Shown: positions 19,075 to 26,361 of the stretch, piece after piece
Layout: each line of letters begins with the position of its first letter
Numbering within the stretch: the stretch's first letter is position 1
Assembly: GCA_027002405.1 (NCBI GenBank)
Contig: JALWZT010000252.1
Location: 1 to 47,081 of the forward strand
Direction: 5' to 3'
Length of the DNA: 47,081 nucleotides
Source: Anaerolineae bacterium
GTDB taxonomy: Bacteria; Chloroflexota; Anaerolineae; J102
Position numbers and translations under genes: made by a program
Notes under the pieces: model-generated
Database searches by the model: none
What the model saw: only the letters and a program-made list of their open reading frames with translations
Told to the model about the DNA's origin: nothing

Positions 19075-20511
19075 ATGCGTAGAACCTTTTCGCTGTTCAT
19101 TGTCCTGGCGTTGCCACTTCTTCTGGCTGCTTGCGCTCCTGGCGGCGATTCGCTGGACGCCCAACTGCAAACGGCCATCCAGGGCAACCGCCTTGCTCCC
19201 TTGCAGCCTGCGCCCGAAGTCTCACCCGCGAAGCTGCGATTGGGACAATACCTCTTCTTCGACAAAGAACTCAGCGGCAACCGTGACACATCCTGCGCCA
19301 CCTGTCACCAGCCCCTGGCCGACACCGTCGATCACTTGCCGCTGCCCATCGGTACAGGGGGGACGGGCGTGGCGCCCAACCGCCATTTGGGGCCACTAAA
19401 ACCGCTGGTGGCCCGCAACACCCCCGCCCTCTTCAACCTGGGCCAGCCCGGGTGGCGCACCATGTTTTGGGATGCCCGGGTGGAAAAGCTGGAGGAGGGC
19501 ACCATCATCGCCCGCACCAGCCAGGGGCCGGTGGCGCTGCCCCCGGACCTGGAAAACGTGGTGGCCGCGCAGGCCCTCTTCCCGCCCGCGGCCCGGGCGG
19601 AAATGCGGGGCTTCAAGGGGGACCCCATGCGCCAATCGCCGGGCGATGTGGACATCTTCGGCCGGGAGAACGAGCTGGCCAAATTCCAGGATAATGATTT
19701 CCCCGCCATCTGGCAGGGCCTCTGGCAGCGTATCACCGCCATTCCCGAATACGTGGACCTGTTGCAACAGGCCTATCCCGATACCCCCGTGGAAGCCATG
19801 GGGCCTCAGCATCTGGCCAACGCCATCGCCGCCTTTCAGATCGACGCCTTCACCTTCACCCAAAGCCCCTGGGATCGGTACCTGGCGGGAGACAAACACG
19901 CGCTTTCCCCTGAAGCCAAGCGGGGGGCCTTGCTCTTTTTTGGCCGAGCCGGATGTAGTGTCTGCCACCACGGCCCCCTCTTCACCGATCAGCGGATGCA
20001 CAACATTGCTGCGCCCCAGATCGGGCCGGGCAAGCAGCCCGCCATCGAGCATCGCGACTACGGGCGTTTCCTCATCACCCGGCAGGAAGAAGACCTCTTC
20101 GCCTTTCGCACGCCCTCTCTGCGCAACGTGACCCTCACCGGCCCCTACCTGCACAATGGCGCGTACGAGCGTTTGGAAGATGTCATTCGTCATCACATGA
20201 ACCCGGAGCAGGCTCTGGCCAACTACGACGTGATGCACCTGCCGCCCGAAGTACGCCAGCGCACCTGGATCAGCGAAAGCCTGAACCGGGCCATGCTCGA
20301 CCGCCTTGATCCCCGGCTGCAGGTTCCCGCGCATCTCACCGATGAAGAGATTCGCGACCTGCTGGCTTTTCTGGATGCGCTGACCGACCCCGCGGCCAGG
20401 GACCTGTCCAAAACCATCCCCGACCGGGTCCCCAGCGGGCTCCCTGTCTCCGACGACCCCGCGGTCATGCAACGTTTCCTCCAGGACCATCCCTTTGTCC
20501 ATCATCCCTAA
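19075..20511 (+). CDS. Di-haem cytochrome c peroxidase / MauG-family lipoprotein
   Basis: A 478-aa c-type cytochrome. I chose the ATG at 19075 over 19042 because it has GAGG 9 nt upstream and begins a clean lipoprotein signal (MRRTFSLFIVLALPLLLAAC, lipid Cys20). Two haem-binding motifs are visible: CATCH at 74-78 and CSVCH at 294-298. The family motifs LGQYLFFDKELSGN, FRTPSLRNVTLTGPYLHNG and EEIRDLLAFLDAL are present. Bacterial CCPs reduce peroxide with electrons from small cytochromes or cupredoxins, while MauG-like members oxidise protein side chains; sequence reading alone does not separate them. As a lipoprotein it would act on the outer face of the membrane. The gene is followed by an ATCAGT array and a strong terminator, so it appears monocistronic. 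Confidence 0.88.
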   Translation: MRRTFSLFIVLALPLLLAACAPGGDSLDAQLQTAIQGNRLAPLQPAPEVSPAKLRLGQYLFFDKELSGNRDTSCATCHQPLADTVDHLPLPIGTGGTGVAPNRHLGPLKPLVARNTPALFNLGQPGWRTMFWDARVEKLEEGTIIARTSQGPVALPPDLENVVAAQALFPPAARAEMRGFKGDPMRQSPGDVDIFGRENELAKFQDNDFPAIWQGLWQRITAIPEYVDLLQQAYPDTPVEAMGPQHLANAIAAFQIDAFTFTQSPWDRYLAGDKHALSPEAKRGALLFFGRAGCSVCHHGPLFTDQRMHNIAAPQIGPGKQPAIEHRDYGRFLITRQEEDLFAFRTPSLRNVTLTGPYLHNGAYERLEDVIRHHMNPEQALANYDVMHLPPEVRQRTWISESLNRAMLDRLDPRLQVPAHLTDEEIRDLLAFLDALTDPAARDLSKTIPDRVPSGLPVSDDPAVMQRFLQDHPFVHHP

Positions 20512-20518
20512 AATAGAG

Positions 20519-20548
20519 TAATCAGTGATCAGTAATCAGTAATCAGTG
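20519..20548 (+). repeat. ATCAGT array
   Basis: Tandem AATCAGTGATCAGT units preceded by TAGAG, starting 3 nt after the TAA of the peroxidase gene and before its terminator. Confidence 0.85.
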
Positions 20549-20583
20549 GAAATCTGCGTCCCCTGATTAAAAGATTAAAGACT

Positions 20584-20623
20584 AAAAAAGCCCCGTCAGA
20601 CGTAAGAACTGGCGGGGCTTTTT
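20584..20623. terminator. Strong bidirectional rho-independent terminator
   Basis: A 15-bp stem AAAAAGCCCCGTCAG / CTGGCGGGGCTTTTT (one T-G pair) with a 9-nt loop. The A-tract on one side and T-tract on the other make it usable in both directions. It ends the peroxidase transcript and insulates the micropeptide cassettes. Confidence 0.88.
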
Positions 20624-20627
20624 GCAT

Positions 20628-20672
20628 GTTGAGAGTGAACACAGGATGGGCGCCCTGAGCTGTGTTCTCAAC
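20628..20672 (+). promoter_or_regulatory. Bulged hairpin upstream of micropeptide 1
   Basis: GTTGAG and AACACAG pair with CTCAAC and CTGTGTT across a small bulge; the loop contains the self-complementary GGGCGCCC. It sits 35 nt before the start codon, where copy 2 has a promoter and short leader instead. It could be a leader structure or a remnant of rearrangement. Confidence 0.35.
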
Positions 20673-20707
20673 CTTCCATCCTATTCCCTTTCAAAGGAGG
20701 CACTCTC

Positions 20708-20788
20708 ATGATTACTTTTGTGTGGCTTTGGGCGCTCCTCGGAGCCATTTCCACCGGGGATGATGAACCCATCAGCGACCCCTGGTAA
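20708..20788 (+). CDS. Micropeptide 1 (26 aa), tandem-duplicated, unknown function
   Basis: This ORF is too short for the ORF track. AAAGGAGG sits 7 nt before the ATG, an ideal ribosome binding site. The product begins with a hydrophobic stretch (MITFVWLWALLGAIS) and ends with an acidic/proline tail (TGDDEPISDPW). The 54 bp from 20662 through the third codon are identical to copy 2, and the next codons differ by only two bases up to residue 17. After that the tail diverges apart from the shared D-E-P and final Trp. A strong hairpin follows. The hydrophobic part is short for a full membrane span. It faces the 3' end of the TPR-CHAT gene and might be its substrate, partner or an independent peptide. 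No usual -35/-10 promoter is evident upstream. Confidence 0.65.
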   Translation: MITFVWLWALLGAISTGDDEPISDPW

Positions 20789-20797
20789 GTCAACATG

Positions 20798-20834
20798 GCA
20801 ATGGATCGGAACTGCCGGCGTTCCGGTCCATTGC
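20798..20834 (+). terminator. Hairpin after micropeptide 1
   Basis: A 15-bp stem GCAATGGATCGGAAC / GTTCCGGTCCATTGC (one T-G pair) with a TGCCGGC loop, 9 nt after the stop. There is no T-tract. The same hairpin follows micropeptide 2. Confidence 0.5.
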
Positions 20835-20935
20835 TTATGCCAGTCCACAATTGGGCTTCTCATGCCGGGCGCCGACAAAGCCACGGCTGTACCTGCTGCA
20901 TCCTATTGGAAATTGCCCCACTGCCTCGATATCTT

Positions 20936-20964
20936 TTGTCTCCGGCGAGGGGTTGCGCTATAAT
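20936..20964 (+). promoter_or_regulatory. Promoter of micropeptide 2
   Basis: TTGTCT, exactly 17 nt, then a perfect TATAAT followed by G. It is among the best sigma-70-type matches in the window and predicts a leader of about 60 nt before the Shine-Dalgarno/ATG at 21031. Confidence 0.7.
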
Positions 20965-21030
20965 GTGAAATGCGTGCTCAAGACGTGTTCTCAACCTTCC
21001 ATCCTATTCCCTTTCAAAGGAGGCACTCTC

Positions 21031-21111
21031 ATGATTACCTTGGTGTGGCTTTGGGCGCTCCTCGGAGCCATTTCCACCGGGGGTGATGAGCCAGGCAACC
21101 CCCCCTGGTAA
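21031..21111 (+). CDS. Micropeptide 2 (26 aa), tandem-duplicated, unknown function
   Basis: Second copy of the small gene, with the same AAAGGAGG 7 nt before the ATG and a near-consensus promoter (TTGTCT-N17-TATAAT). The product starts MITLVWLWALLGAIS and ends TGGDEPGNPPW. Against copy 1 the first 17 codons differ only in codon 3 (synonymous) and codon 4 (F/L), whereas the last nine residues differ at five positions and keep D-E-P and the final PW. This conserved-front, variable-tail pattern under a retained reading frame argues for real translation. Its stop lies 45 bp from the convergent stop of the TPR-CHAT gene. Function unknown. Confidence 0.72.
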   Translation: MITLVWLWALLGAISTGGDEPGNPPW

Positions 21112-21112
21112 C

Positions 21113-21164
21113 CTGGCAGCCATGGATCGGAACTGCCGGCGTTCCGGTCCATTGCTTATGCCAG
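21113..21164. terminator. Hairpin shared by micropeptide 2 and TPR-CHAT gene ends
   Basis: The inner stem ATGGATCGGAAC / GTTCCGGTCCAT is extended by an outer CTGGCA / TGCCAG pairing that includes the last codons of the TPR-CHAT gene. It sits between two convergent stops and can fold in either transcript; no T-tract follows. Confidence 0.5.
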
Positions 21165-24155
21165 TCCATATAGGGAAAACGCTCCCCAATGGAAAGGGGA
21201 TCGCTTTTCGGCATAGAGGCTCAGGCGGGTCGCCAGCAGTGCTTCGGCTACCGAGTCGTGCCGCTGCAGATGCTGATAGCATGCTTCGGAAAATCGAGCC
21301 CCCATTTCGTCTGGGATGGGCCATAGAGCAGCTATCACCCGTTTGGCGCCCCCGACAATAAAAGCATAGGATAAGCCCATGAGTTCATCTCCAGGCCAGC
21401 TTTGGGTCACCGATGTGTCACAGGCAGTTAACATAACAAGATCGGTCTGCCAGGATAGGGACATGATATCAGGGACATAGAGGTTCTCATCGAACAAGAC
21501 CAGGTGCGAAAGGGTCGCGTGGGTGGGATGGAAATAGGCATGGGTAGCAAAGTGGACCACATCAAAGGGGCGTCCTTTCGCCCCATGAAGCGCCTCGCGA
21601 AAGGCAGAAAGGGTCGCTTCTTCGTTGCATAACAGGATGCTTTCTGGCGAAAGGTGGTGAAAAAGGGCCATGGCTTCCCGTACTGTTTCGGGCAGAGGGG
21701 GCAGATGCCCATGGTCGAAGTCGGAAAGGGCGCAGATAAGCCCTCGCATGGTGGATAAGGGGGGCAGGGGCCGAAATGCCCCCGGTCGCCGCAACAAGGT
21801 CTGCAGGATGGGAAGGGAGACGATGTGGCTGAGGGCTTTTTGTAAGCCCAGGGGGATGCCATGAGTGCGTAAGGCAAAGAAGGGAAAGAGGGAAAGTTGT
21901 CCCGAAGAAGAAAGATAAATTGTGCGGGTATCCCCCATGGCATTTTCAAATTCCGAAGGAAGCAGCAAGCGCTCCAATCGCTCCCACAGCCTGGGGGGGT
22001 TCATCTCCTGGCCCCAGTCCAAAAGTTGGCGTCGGTAGCTCAAAAAGGGGTTTGTTGCCAAAGCGAGGATCTGCCTCTCCACGGGCCCCAGTTCTCTGCG
22101 CTCGCTCAGAAGACGCTCGCTATCCAGCCAGAAAAGATAAAGCTCGGTCGCCTGGTCCATTTGGCCATTCAAACCCACGATAAAGGTCCCCCACCGCCCT
22201 TTCCCATGACGTCGATCAAGGGATTTCCGTAGGGTAGGGATATCCCACGAGGGCACCAGGGGGGGAGCGAGGGGGGAGGTTTGCAACGCGTCCAGCTCCT
22301 GGACCAGGTGATCGAAGGTCTGTTCCAGGGTTTCCAGGCGCTCCCAGTTTTGATCCAGGCGTGCCACCTGAATGGCACGACGCAATCGCGCCAATTTTTC
22401 GGCATAGGTGCCCATGACATCAGACACCCCCTGCGAAGGGGCATGCGCCTCTCCATTCAGGAGACGTTCCAGAAATCGGACCGCCTTATAGGTTTCCAGC
22501 GAACGTAGAGCCGACAGGGTATCCTTTTCCTTCAGGGCCAAATCCAATTCCAGGGTCAATACCTGCTGAGCTTCTCTGCCCAACTCGGCCGCGGCCGAGG
22601 GTGACATGGCACCTTTGCGCAACCGATTCAACAAATGGTTCGCCTGATCCAAATGGTCACGCGCGCGAGCATGGTGATGCGAATGCATGGCAAGCCGCGC
22701 CATAAGGAAATGGACGCGCCAGGAAAAGGTATAATGATCGTGGGGCATCAGGCGATAGGCCCGTTCGATGGCCTCCTTGGCTTCGTCGAGACGGTGTTCT
22801 TCGTAGTAAAAGGTTGCCAGCCATGTGAGGGCCTCGGCAGCCTGGTGCGGCATGAACAGTTGAGACAACAACTCGGCCGAGGTCACCAACATCTGGATGG
22901 CTCGCTCCCGCTCCCCTTGAGCCCAGATAACACGCGCCAGGAGAATGCTCGTGATCGCGGCTTGTGCTGGCCGATGTAATTCCAGAAACATCCTGCTACT
23001 TCTTTCCAGATACTCTTGCGCCTGATCCAAATCCCCCAAAATGAACGCATACTGACCGAGTAAGCGCCAAGTTTTTGAGACATGGGCCCGGCTTCCCAGT
23101 TGCAGGAACAGGTGGCTGGCATGATGCAGGCGTTCGATCGCGTGGGTGCGATCGCCCAAATGCCAGGACAATTCCGCTAAACTATGTTCAAGATGGGCGA
23201 CAATGTCGGGGGCCGTTTCTGCCGATACCAGGGTTCGTGCCTGGGTATAGGCTTGCAACGCCATCCGAAATTCCCCCAACTGACGATGGATGACACCGAT
23301 ATTATGAAGCATCGATGCCTGAGTGCTCTGAATCCCCGCTTTTCGAAAGTATGCCAACGCGAATTGATAATTTTGCAAAGCCAGCTCCGGCTGATTGAAA
23401 TACAATTGCACATTTGCCAGCGCGCTGCGGCAGCGGGCAAGGGGGACCAGGGCCTCTTCCTGTTGGAAATAATCCAAGGCTTGCTCTGCATGACGCCGCG
23501 CTTGGGCATAATTATCCAGGCGGCGAAATGCGTTGGCCAGCGCGTAATCGCAACGGGCTGTCTCGTAACGGTCGTCCAGGGACAAAAAACCGGAGCGGGC
23601 TTCTTCTAGGAATGCTTTGGCTTCGAGATAACGGGTTCTTTGGTGGGCCAGAACGCCGGCAATGCGCCGTTGCTGATAACGGGCCCATTGGGTGCGGATG
23701 TCATGGCCGGATAAATCGATAGTGGCAAGAAGGGTTTCCGCCTGGTCGTATTGCCCTTGATACACGCTGAGGATGGCGGAGGCCAGATGGATGTACGAAC
23801 GCTCTATGGAGTTTTCTGGCCAGTGCGCCAACAAGCGGGCCAGGATGCTTTGCGCTTGCCGGGATTGGCGGCGATCGATGGCAATGAGCGCGGCAAGCCA
23901 TTCGCCATAGGGATGGAGCCGGGCTTCATCCGGGGGGAGTTGGGCCAGCAAGGCCCGGGCGTCATCGTATTCGTTGACCAGATAGGCCACCAAGGCTGAG
24001 CGCAGGATGACCTCGGGCGTGGGGTCTGTTGCGGCCAACAGTTTGAGGCGTTGGCGCGCCCATTTCAACTCCCCCCGACGCAGCGCTTCATCCAGTGCCG
24101 TCAGATCGCTCGCCAGGCTGGTATCGACGGAGGATGGCAATAAAAAGCGCAGCAT
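21156..24155 (-). CDS. TPR-CHAT protease (caspase-like), 999 aa
   Basis: Residues about 15-560 are a long alpha-helical solenoid of TPR-type repeats (ARRHAEQALDYFQQEEALVP, ALQNYQFALAYFRKAGIQS, AQEYLERSSRMFLELHRPAQ). After a helical linker near 560-640, a C-terminal CHAT domain fills about 690-999. Its catalytic dyad is intact: H872 in VVHFATHAYFH and C912 in VMLTACDTS, followed by GLSYAFIVGGAKRVIAALWPI and the typical HWGAFSLYG end. CHAT domains are clan CD cysteine peptidases related to caspases and separase, and TPR-CHAT proteins are often switched on by a bound partner. The start is 1 nt from the stop of the zinc-finger gene, implying translational coupling. A sigma factor gene lies upstream and two micropeptide genes converge on its end. 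There is no signal peptide, so it is cytoplasmic. Confidence 0.92.
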   Translation of the reverse strand: MLRFLLPSSVDTSLASDLTALDEALRRGELKWARQRLKLLAATDPTPEVILRSALVAYLVNEYDDARALLAQLPPDEARLHPYGEWLAALIAIDRRQSRQAQSILARLLAHWPENSIERSYIHLASAILSVYQGQYDQAETLLATIDLSGHDIRTQWARYQQRRIAGVLAHQRTRYLEAKAFLEEARSGFLSLDDRYETARCDYALANAFRRLDNYAQARRHAEQALDYFQQEEALVPLARCRSALANVQLYFNQPELALQNYQFALAYFRKAGIQSTQASMLHNIGVIHRQLGEFRMALQAYTQARTLVSAETAPDIVAHLEHSLAELSWHLGDRTHAIERLHHASHLFLQLGSRAHVSKTWRLLGQYAFILGDLDQAQEYLERSSRMFLELHRPAQAAITSILLARVIWAQGERERAIQMLVTSAELLSQLFMPHQAAEALTWLATFYYEEHRLDEAKEAIERAYRLMPHDHYTFSWRVHFLMARLAMHSHHHARARDHLDQANHLLNRLRKGAMSPSAAAELGREAQQVLTLELDLALKEKDTLSALRSLETYKAVRFLERLLNGEAHAPSQGVSDVMGTYAEKLARLRRAIQVARLDQNWERLETLEQTFDHLVQELDALQTSPLAPPLVPSWDIPTLRKSLDRRHGKGRWGTFIVGLNGQMDQATELYLFWLDSERLLSERRELGPVERQILALATNPFLSYRRQLLDWGQEMNPPRLWERLERLLLPSEFENAMGDTRTIYLSSSGQLSLFPFFALRTHGIPLGLQKALSHIVSLPILQTLLRRPGAFRPLPPLSTMRGLICALSDFDHGHLPPLPETVREAMALFHHLSPESILLCNEEATLSAFREALHGAKGRPFDVVHFATHAYFHPTHATLSHLVLFDENLYVPDIMSLSWQTDLVMLTACDTSVTQSWPGDELMGLSYAFIVGGAKRVIAALWPIPDEMGARFSEACYQHLQRHDSVAEALLATRLSLYAEKRSPFHWGAFSLYGLA

Positions 24156-24156
24156 C

Positions 24157-24837
24157 TCAAGTCAGGTGGACCCGTAAAACAAGGGCTGGAGTCGAGTCCC
24201 TATCCAGATAGGGCACTTCAACTCCAGCCAAAAATACCTGTCCTTGCTCATCGGTCTTTCGTTGCAAGATGCGTCCCAGCAACACCATGGTGACCGGAAC
24301 GCCCCGGGCCGCCCCTTCAGGGGTGACAAGGGTCAACAGCAACCCCCCCTCTCCATCGTCTGCGGTTTCCCTTATCTGCTCTAGCGAATAATACCAGCCC
24401 TCTGGATCATCCAGTAACCCGGCACTCAACAGCAGGGTCTCCTCTCGCCCCAGGGCACCCCGTAGGACGTCTTCTTTATTCGGAGGGGTTATATCCTTGT
24501 AGAAAATGGTGATGTCAATATCCGTGTCACTGAGTCGTTGGGAGTTGGGGGATCGTTGATAGAAATCATACGTTCGTTGCAATTCCGCGCGGCAAGTCTC
24601 GCATTGGGCCAGGTGCTCCAATAAGGGATGTTGCGCCCATGCATCCTCCTGCCCATGCGCGAGATCCCAGGCATATTGGGCGAGAGCGATATGATGCTCT
24701 TCACAGGCATCCGCGATCAGGAGGGAGGAGAGATGAGGGGGGAACTCGGTATCGGATGTCCGATTTTCGATGATGCGCCACAGTTTTTGTTCCAGATACG
24801 CGAGCGCTTGTTTGTCGAAAATAGGGTTGTCAGCCAT
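24157..24837 (-). CDS. Zinc-finger (zf-HC2-like) protein, candidate anti-sigma factor
   Basis: This 226-aa protein starts at ATG (MADNPIF); the track's start is a GTG three codons earlier. Near residues 80-98 it has HPLLEHLAQCETCRAEL, an H-x3-C-x2-C pattern as in zf-HC2 anti-sigma factors. The C-terminal half is beta-rich (GGLLLTLVTPEGAARGVPVTMVLLG, TDEQGQVFLAGVEVP), resembling a small Ig/transthyretin-like sandwich. There is no transmembrane helix, so any anti-sigma action would be cytosolic. It is coupled to the TPR-CHAT gene (1-nt gap) and follows a sigma-like gene after 705 bp. I infer that it restrains the sigma factor and may be released or cut by the protease; this is not shown by sequence. 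Confidence 0.72.
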   Translation of the reverse strand: MADNPIFDKQALAYLEQKLWRIIENRTSDTEFPPHLSSLLIADACEEHHIALAQYAWDLAHGQEDAWAQHPLLEHLAQCETCRAELQRTYDFYQRSPNSQRLSDTDIDITIFYKDITPPNKEDVLRGALGREETLLLSAGLLDDPEGWYYSLEQIRETADDGEGGLLLTLVTPEGAARGVPVTMVLLGRILQRKTDEQGQVFLAGVEVPYLDRDSTPALVLRVHLT

Positions 24838-24849
24838 ATGAAACACTGC

Positions 24850-25062
24850 TTCGTAAATAGGATTTGGATCAGGATTAGGATTGAGATCATCAGGACAACG
24901 TTGAGCGAGGCGGCAACGGGCGTGATGCGTGAAACGTGAAACGTGAGGTCATTACGCATCACGCATTACGCATCACGTACTTGGCTTCCCGCGCCAACGT
25001 GGCCGCGAGGCGTTTTCATTGGTATCGGCGAACTGCCGTTCGTGGTGACTGCTTTGTAAATA
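24850..25062 (+). repeat. Composite ~200-bp repeat unit 1 (CGTGATGCG core)
   Basis: Order: TTCGTAAATAGG, GGATCAGGATTAGGATTG, GTTGAGCGAGGCGGCAACGG, a palindromic core built from GTGATGCGTGAAACGTG and ACGCATCACGCATTACG, then GGTATCGGCGAACTGCCG and TGACTGCTTTGTAAATAG. The same plan occurs at 26862, 27062, 33268 (reversed) and 33455 (reversed). Confidence 0.75.
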
Positions 25063-25064
25063 GA

Positions 25065-25095
25065 GTAATCAGTGATCAGTTATCAGTGTTCAGTA
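25065..25095 (+). repeat. ATCAGT array
   Basis: TAGAG followed by AATCAGTGATCAGTTATCAG and a TTCAGT variant, directly after composite unit 1. Confidence 0.85.
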
Positions 25096-25302
25096 GCACT
25101 CCCGTGGCCAGCCCGCAGGGCTTCGTATCCGTAGCTCGGAGGTTTAGCTCCGAGCAGAAGAAACAGCGCTGCGTGCCTAGCCGGAATTATCCGGCGCTGT
25201 TTTATAGCCCGGCGACTTCATCGCCTTCATCGCCGGGCGGGCTTCGGTCGGCTAGACAACGCCGAAAAATAGTGCCACGATGGAAAAGGCGACAACGAAA
25301 CG

Positions 25303-25413
25303 TCATTCCGAGGGAGCGAAGCGACCGAGGAATCTAGCGAAGCGCAAAAAACCACGGCATGGCGCTCGCTTCGCTCGCTAGATGCTTTGCTCCCTCCGGT
25401 CGCTCAGCATGAC
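25303..25413. repeat. REP-like long hairpin (GAGGGAGCGAAGCGACCGAG family)
   Basis: The ends GTCATTCCGAGGGAGCGAAG and CTCCCTCCGGTCGCTCAGCA are roughly complementary, and nested inner arms (GAATCTAGCGAAGCG / CGCTTCGCTCGCTAGATG) pair around a central CCACGGCATGG. Related copies lie at 27320-27472 and 38674-38860. Confidence 0.75.
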
Positions 25414-25542
25414 GAACATCTGCGGGAATCTGCGTTGCATCTGCGTGCATCTGCGTTCTCTCCACTTGCGACTTGCCACTTGCAAACCTGCTTGGCGCTC
25501 TTTGCGACTTGGCGTGAGATTTTCCTCGGTATCGGCGCGCCA

Positions 25543-26361
25543 TTACTTGGGCCGTTCATCAGGAGGATATTTTTTGCGCAGGGCCTGCAAAGCGCGACTC
25601 CGCCATGTGGTGGCTTCGGGGACAGACACGCCAAAAAAGGCCGCCAGCTCTCCATTGGTGAAGTCGAAGAGGTAAATCAACAGCAAAATCACCCGATAGC
25701 GCCGATGGGAGATCTGACGAATGGCTTCCAGCAGCATTTCTCGCTGGATGTGCGCTTGAAGCCAATCTTCGCCTGACCGGTCTCGCTGTGGGAGCTCAGG
25801 ATGGAGTTCGATATCGTCAATCAGGGGGATGATCTTGCGGATATCATCCTTGATGATGTTTTGGGCGGTCTGCCGCAGCCATGGTTCCAGCTCGGTGTCG
25901 TAAAAATAATTTTCGAGCAGGGCCAAAGAAAGCCTGGCCGCCAGTTCCTCTCGCAGATCCGGGGGAGGATGCCGATGGGCTAACCTGACATAGGTGCTGG
26001 AAACGATCCGATGGATCAGGGTCATGACATTTTCATGCCCTTCTTCTCGGCTCCTTTGCCATTTTGCGGAATAGGCCATATAGCCATGGACCACCCGGTC
26101 CAGCCATTCGAGATAGGAAATCTCCTGTTGATTCGCGTGTTGCTCGTACTTCTGAACCCGATAGAATCGACGTACGGCTTTTGGGGTGGCAAGTTTTTCC
26201 ACCAGGTAGGCGACGTCGGATTCCTTGACGTTTGCCTGGGAACAGTCTTGTAATCGCCCTCGGATCAATGCAGCTAAATAACCTTTCGCCGTGGCATTCC
26301 AGTTTTCCGACGGCGTTGGAGGAAAAGGAAAAGGCGGCGGCCATGCAGGTGTCACGGACAT
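25543..26361 (-). CDS. Sigma-70 family (ECF-like) RNA polymerase sigma factor
   Basis: A 272-aa protein. Residues about 105-185 look like sigma region 2 (ENVMTLIHRIVSSTYVRLAH, TELEPWLRQTAQNIIKDDIR), and residues about 215-262 form a region 4 helix-turn-helix (HRRYRVILLLIYLFDFTNGE, LAAFFGVSVPEATTWRSRAL). The unusually long N-terminus of about 100 residues starts Pro-rich and then has a helical part (VKESDVAYLVEKLATPKAVR) that I cannot assign; a small HTH is possible. It should direct RNA polymerase to a limited set of promoters. It is co-oriented with the zinc-finger/TPR-CHAT pair and probably works with them. AGGG lies about 8 nt before the ATG, and a TATACT box at 26404-26409 (minus) may be its -10. 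Confidence 0.82.
   Translation of the reverse strand: MSVTPAWPPPFPFPPTPSENWNATAKGYLAALIRGRLQDCSQANVKESDVAYLVEKLATPKAVRRFYRVQKYEQHANQQEISYLEWLDRVVHGYMAYSAKWQRSREEGHENVMTLIHRIVSSTYVRLAHRHPPPDLREELAARLSLALLENYFYDTELEPWLRQTAQNIIKDDIRKIIPLIDDIELHPELPQRDRSGEDWLQAHIQREMLLEAIRQISHRRYRVILLLIYLFDFTNGELAAFFGVSVPEATTWRSRALQALRKKYPPDERPK

Larger units (their letters stand above)
20662..20852 (+). repeat. Micropeptide cassette direct repeat, copy 1
   Basis: The unit has a GTGTTCTCAACCTTCCATCC leader, Shine-Dalgarno, micropeptide ORF, hairpin and TTATGCCAGTCCA tail. Copy 2 begins 323 bp later (20985). The tail equals the reverse complement of the last codons of the TPR-CHAT gene (GLA-stop), so copy 1 carries a trace of that gene's 3' end. 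Confidence 0.75.
20985..21169 (+). repeat. Micropeptide cassette direct repeat, copy 2
   Basis: Same unit as 20662-20852, but here the tail is the true 3' end of the TPR-CHAT gene. The duplication probably started from this copy. Confidence 0.75.
24838..25542. other. Repeat-filled gap between sigma and zinc-finger genes (705 bp)
   Basis: No gene is credible here. In order it holds a GGATTAGG-type run, a GTGATGCGTGAAACG palindrome inside a ~200-bp composite repeat, an ATCAGT array, a REP-like GCCGGATTATCCGGC / GCCCGGCGAC block, a long GAGGGAGCGAAGCGACCGAG hairpin and a CGCAGAT array. It splits what would otherwise look like one operon. Confidence 0.75.

Noticed and set aside
20681-21324. Minus-strand ORFs of 60-106 aa across the micropeptide cassettes
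   Set aside because: They read through hairpins and the reverse of the Shine-Dalgarno region; the similarity between them comes only from the cassette duplication.
21156-24155. Type III-E CRISPR effector locus
   Set aside because: No gRAMP/Cas7-11, Cas1/2 or repeat-spacer array is seen; only the TPR-CHAT and sigma parts resemble that system.
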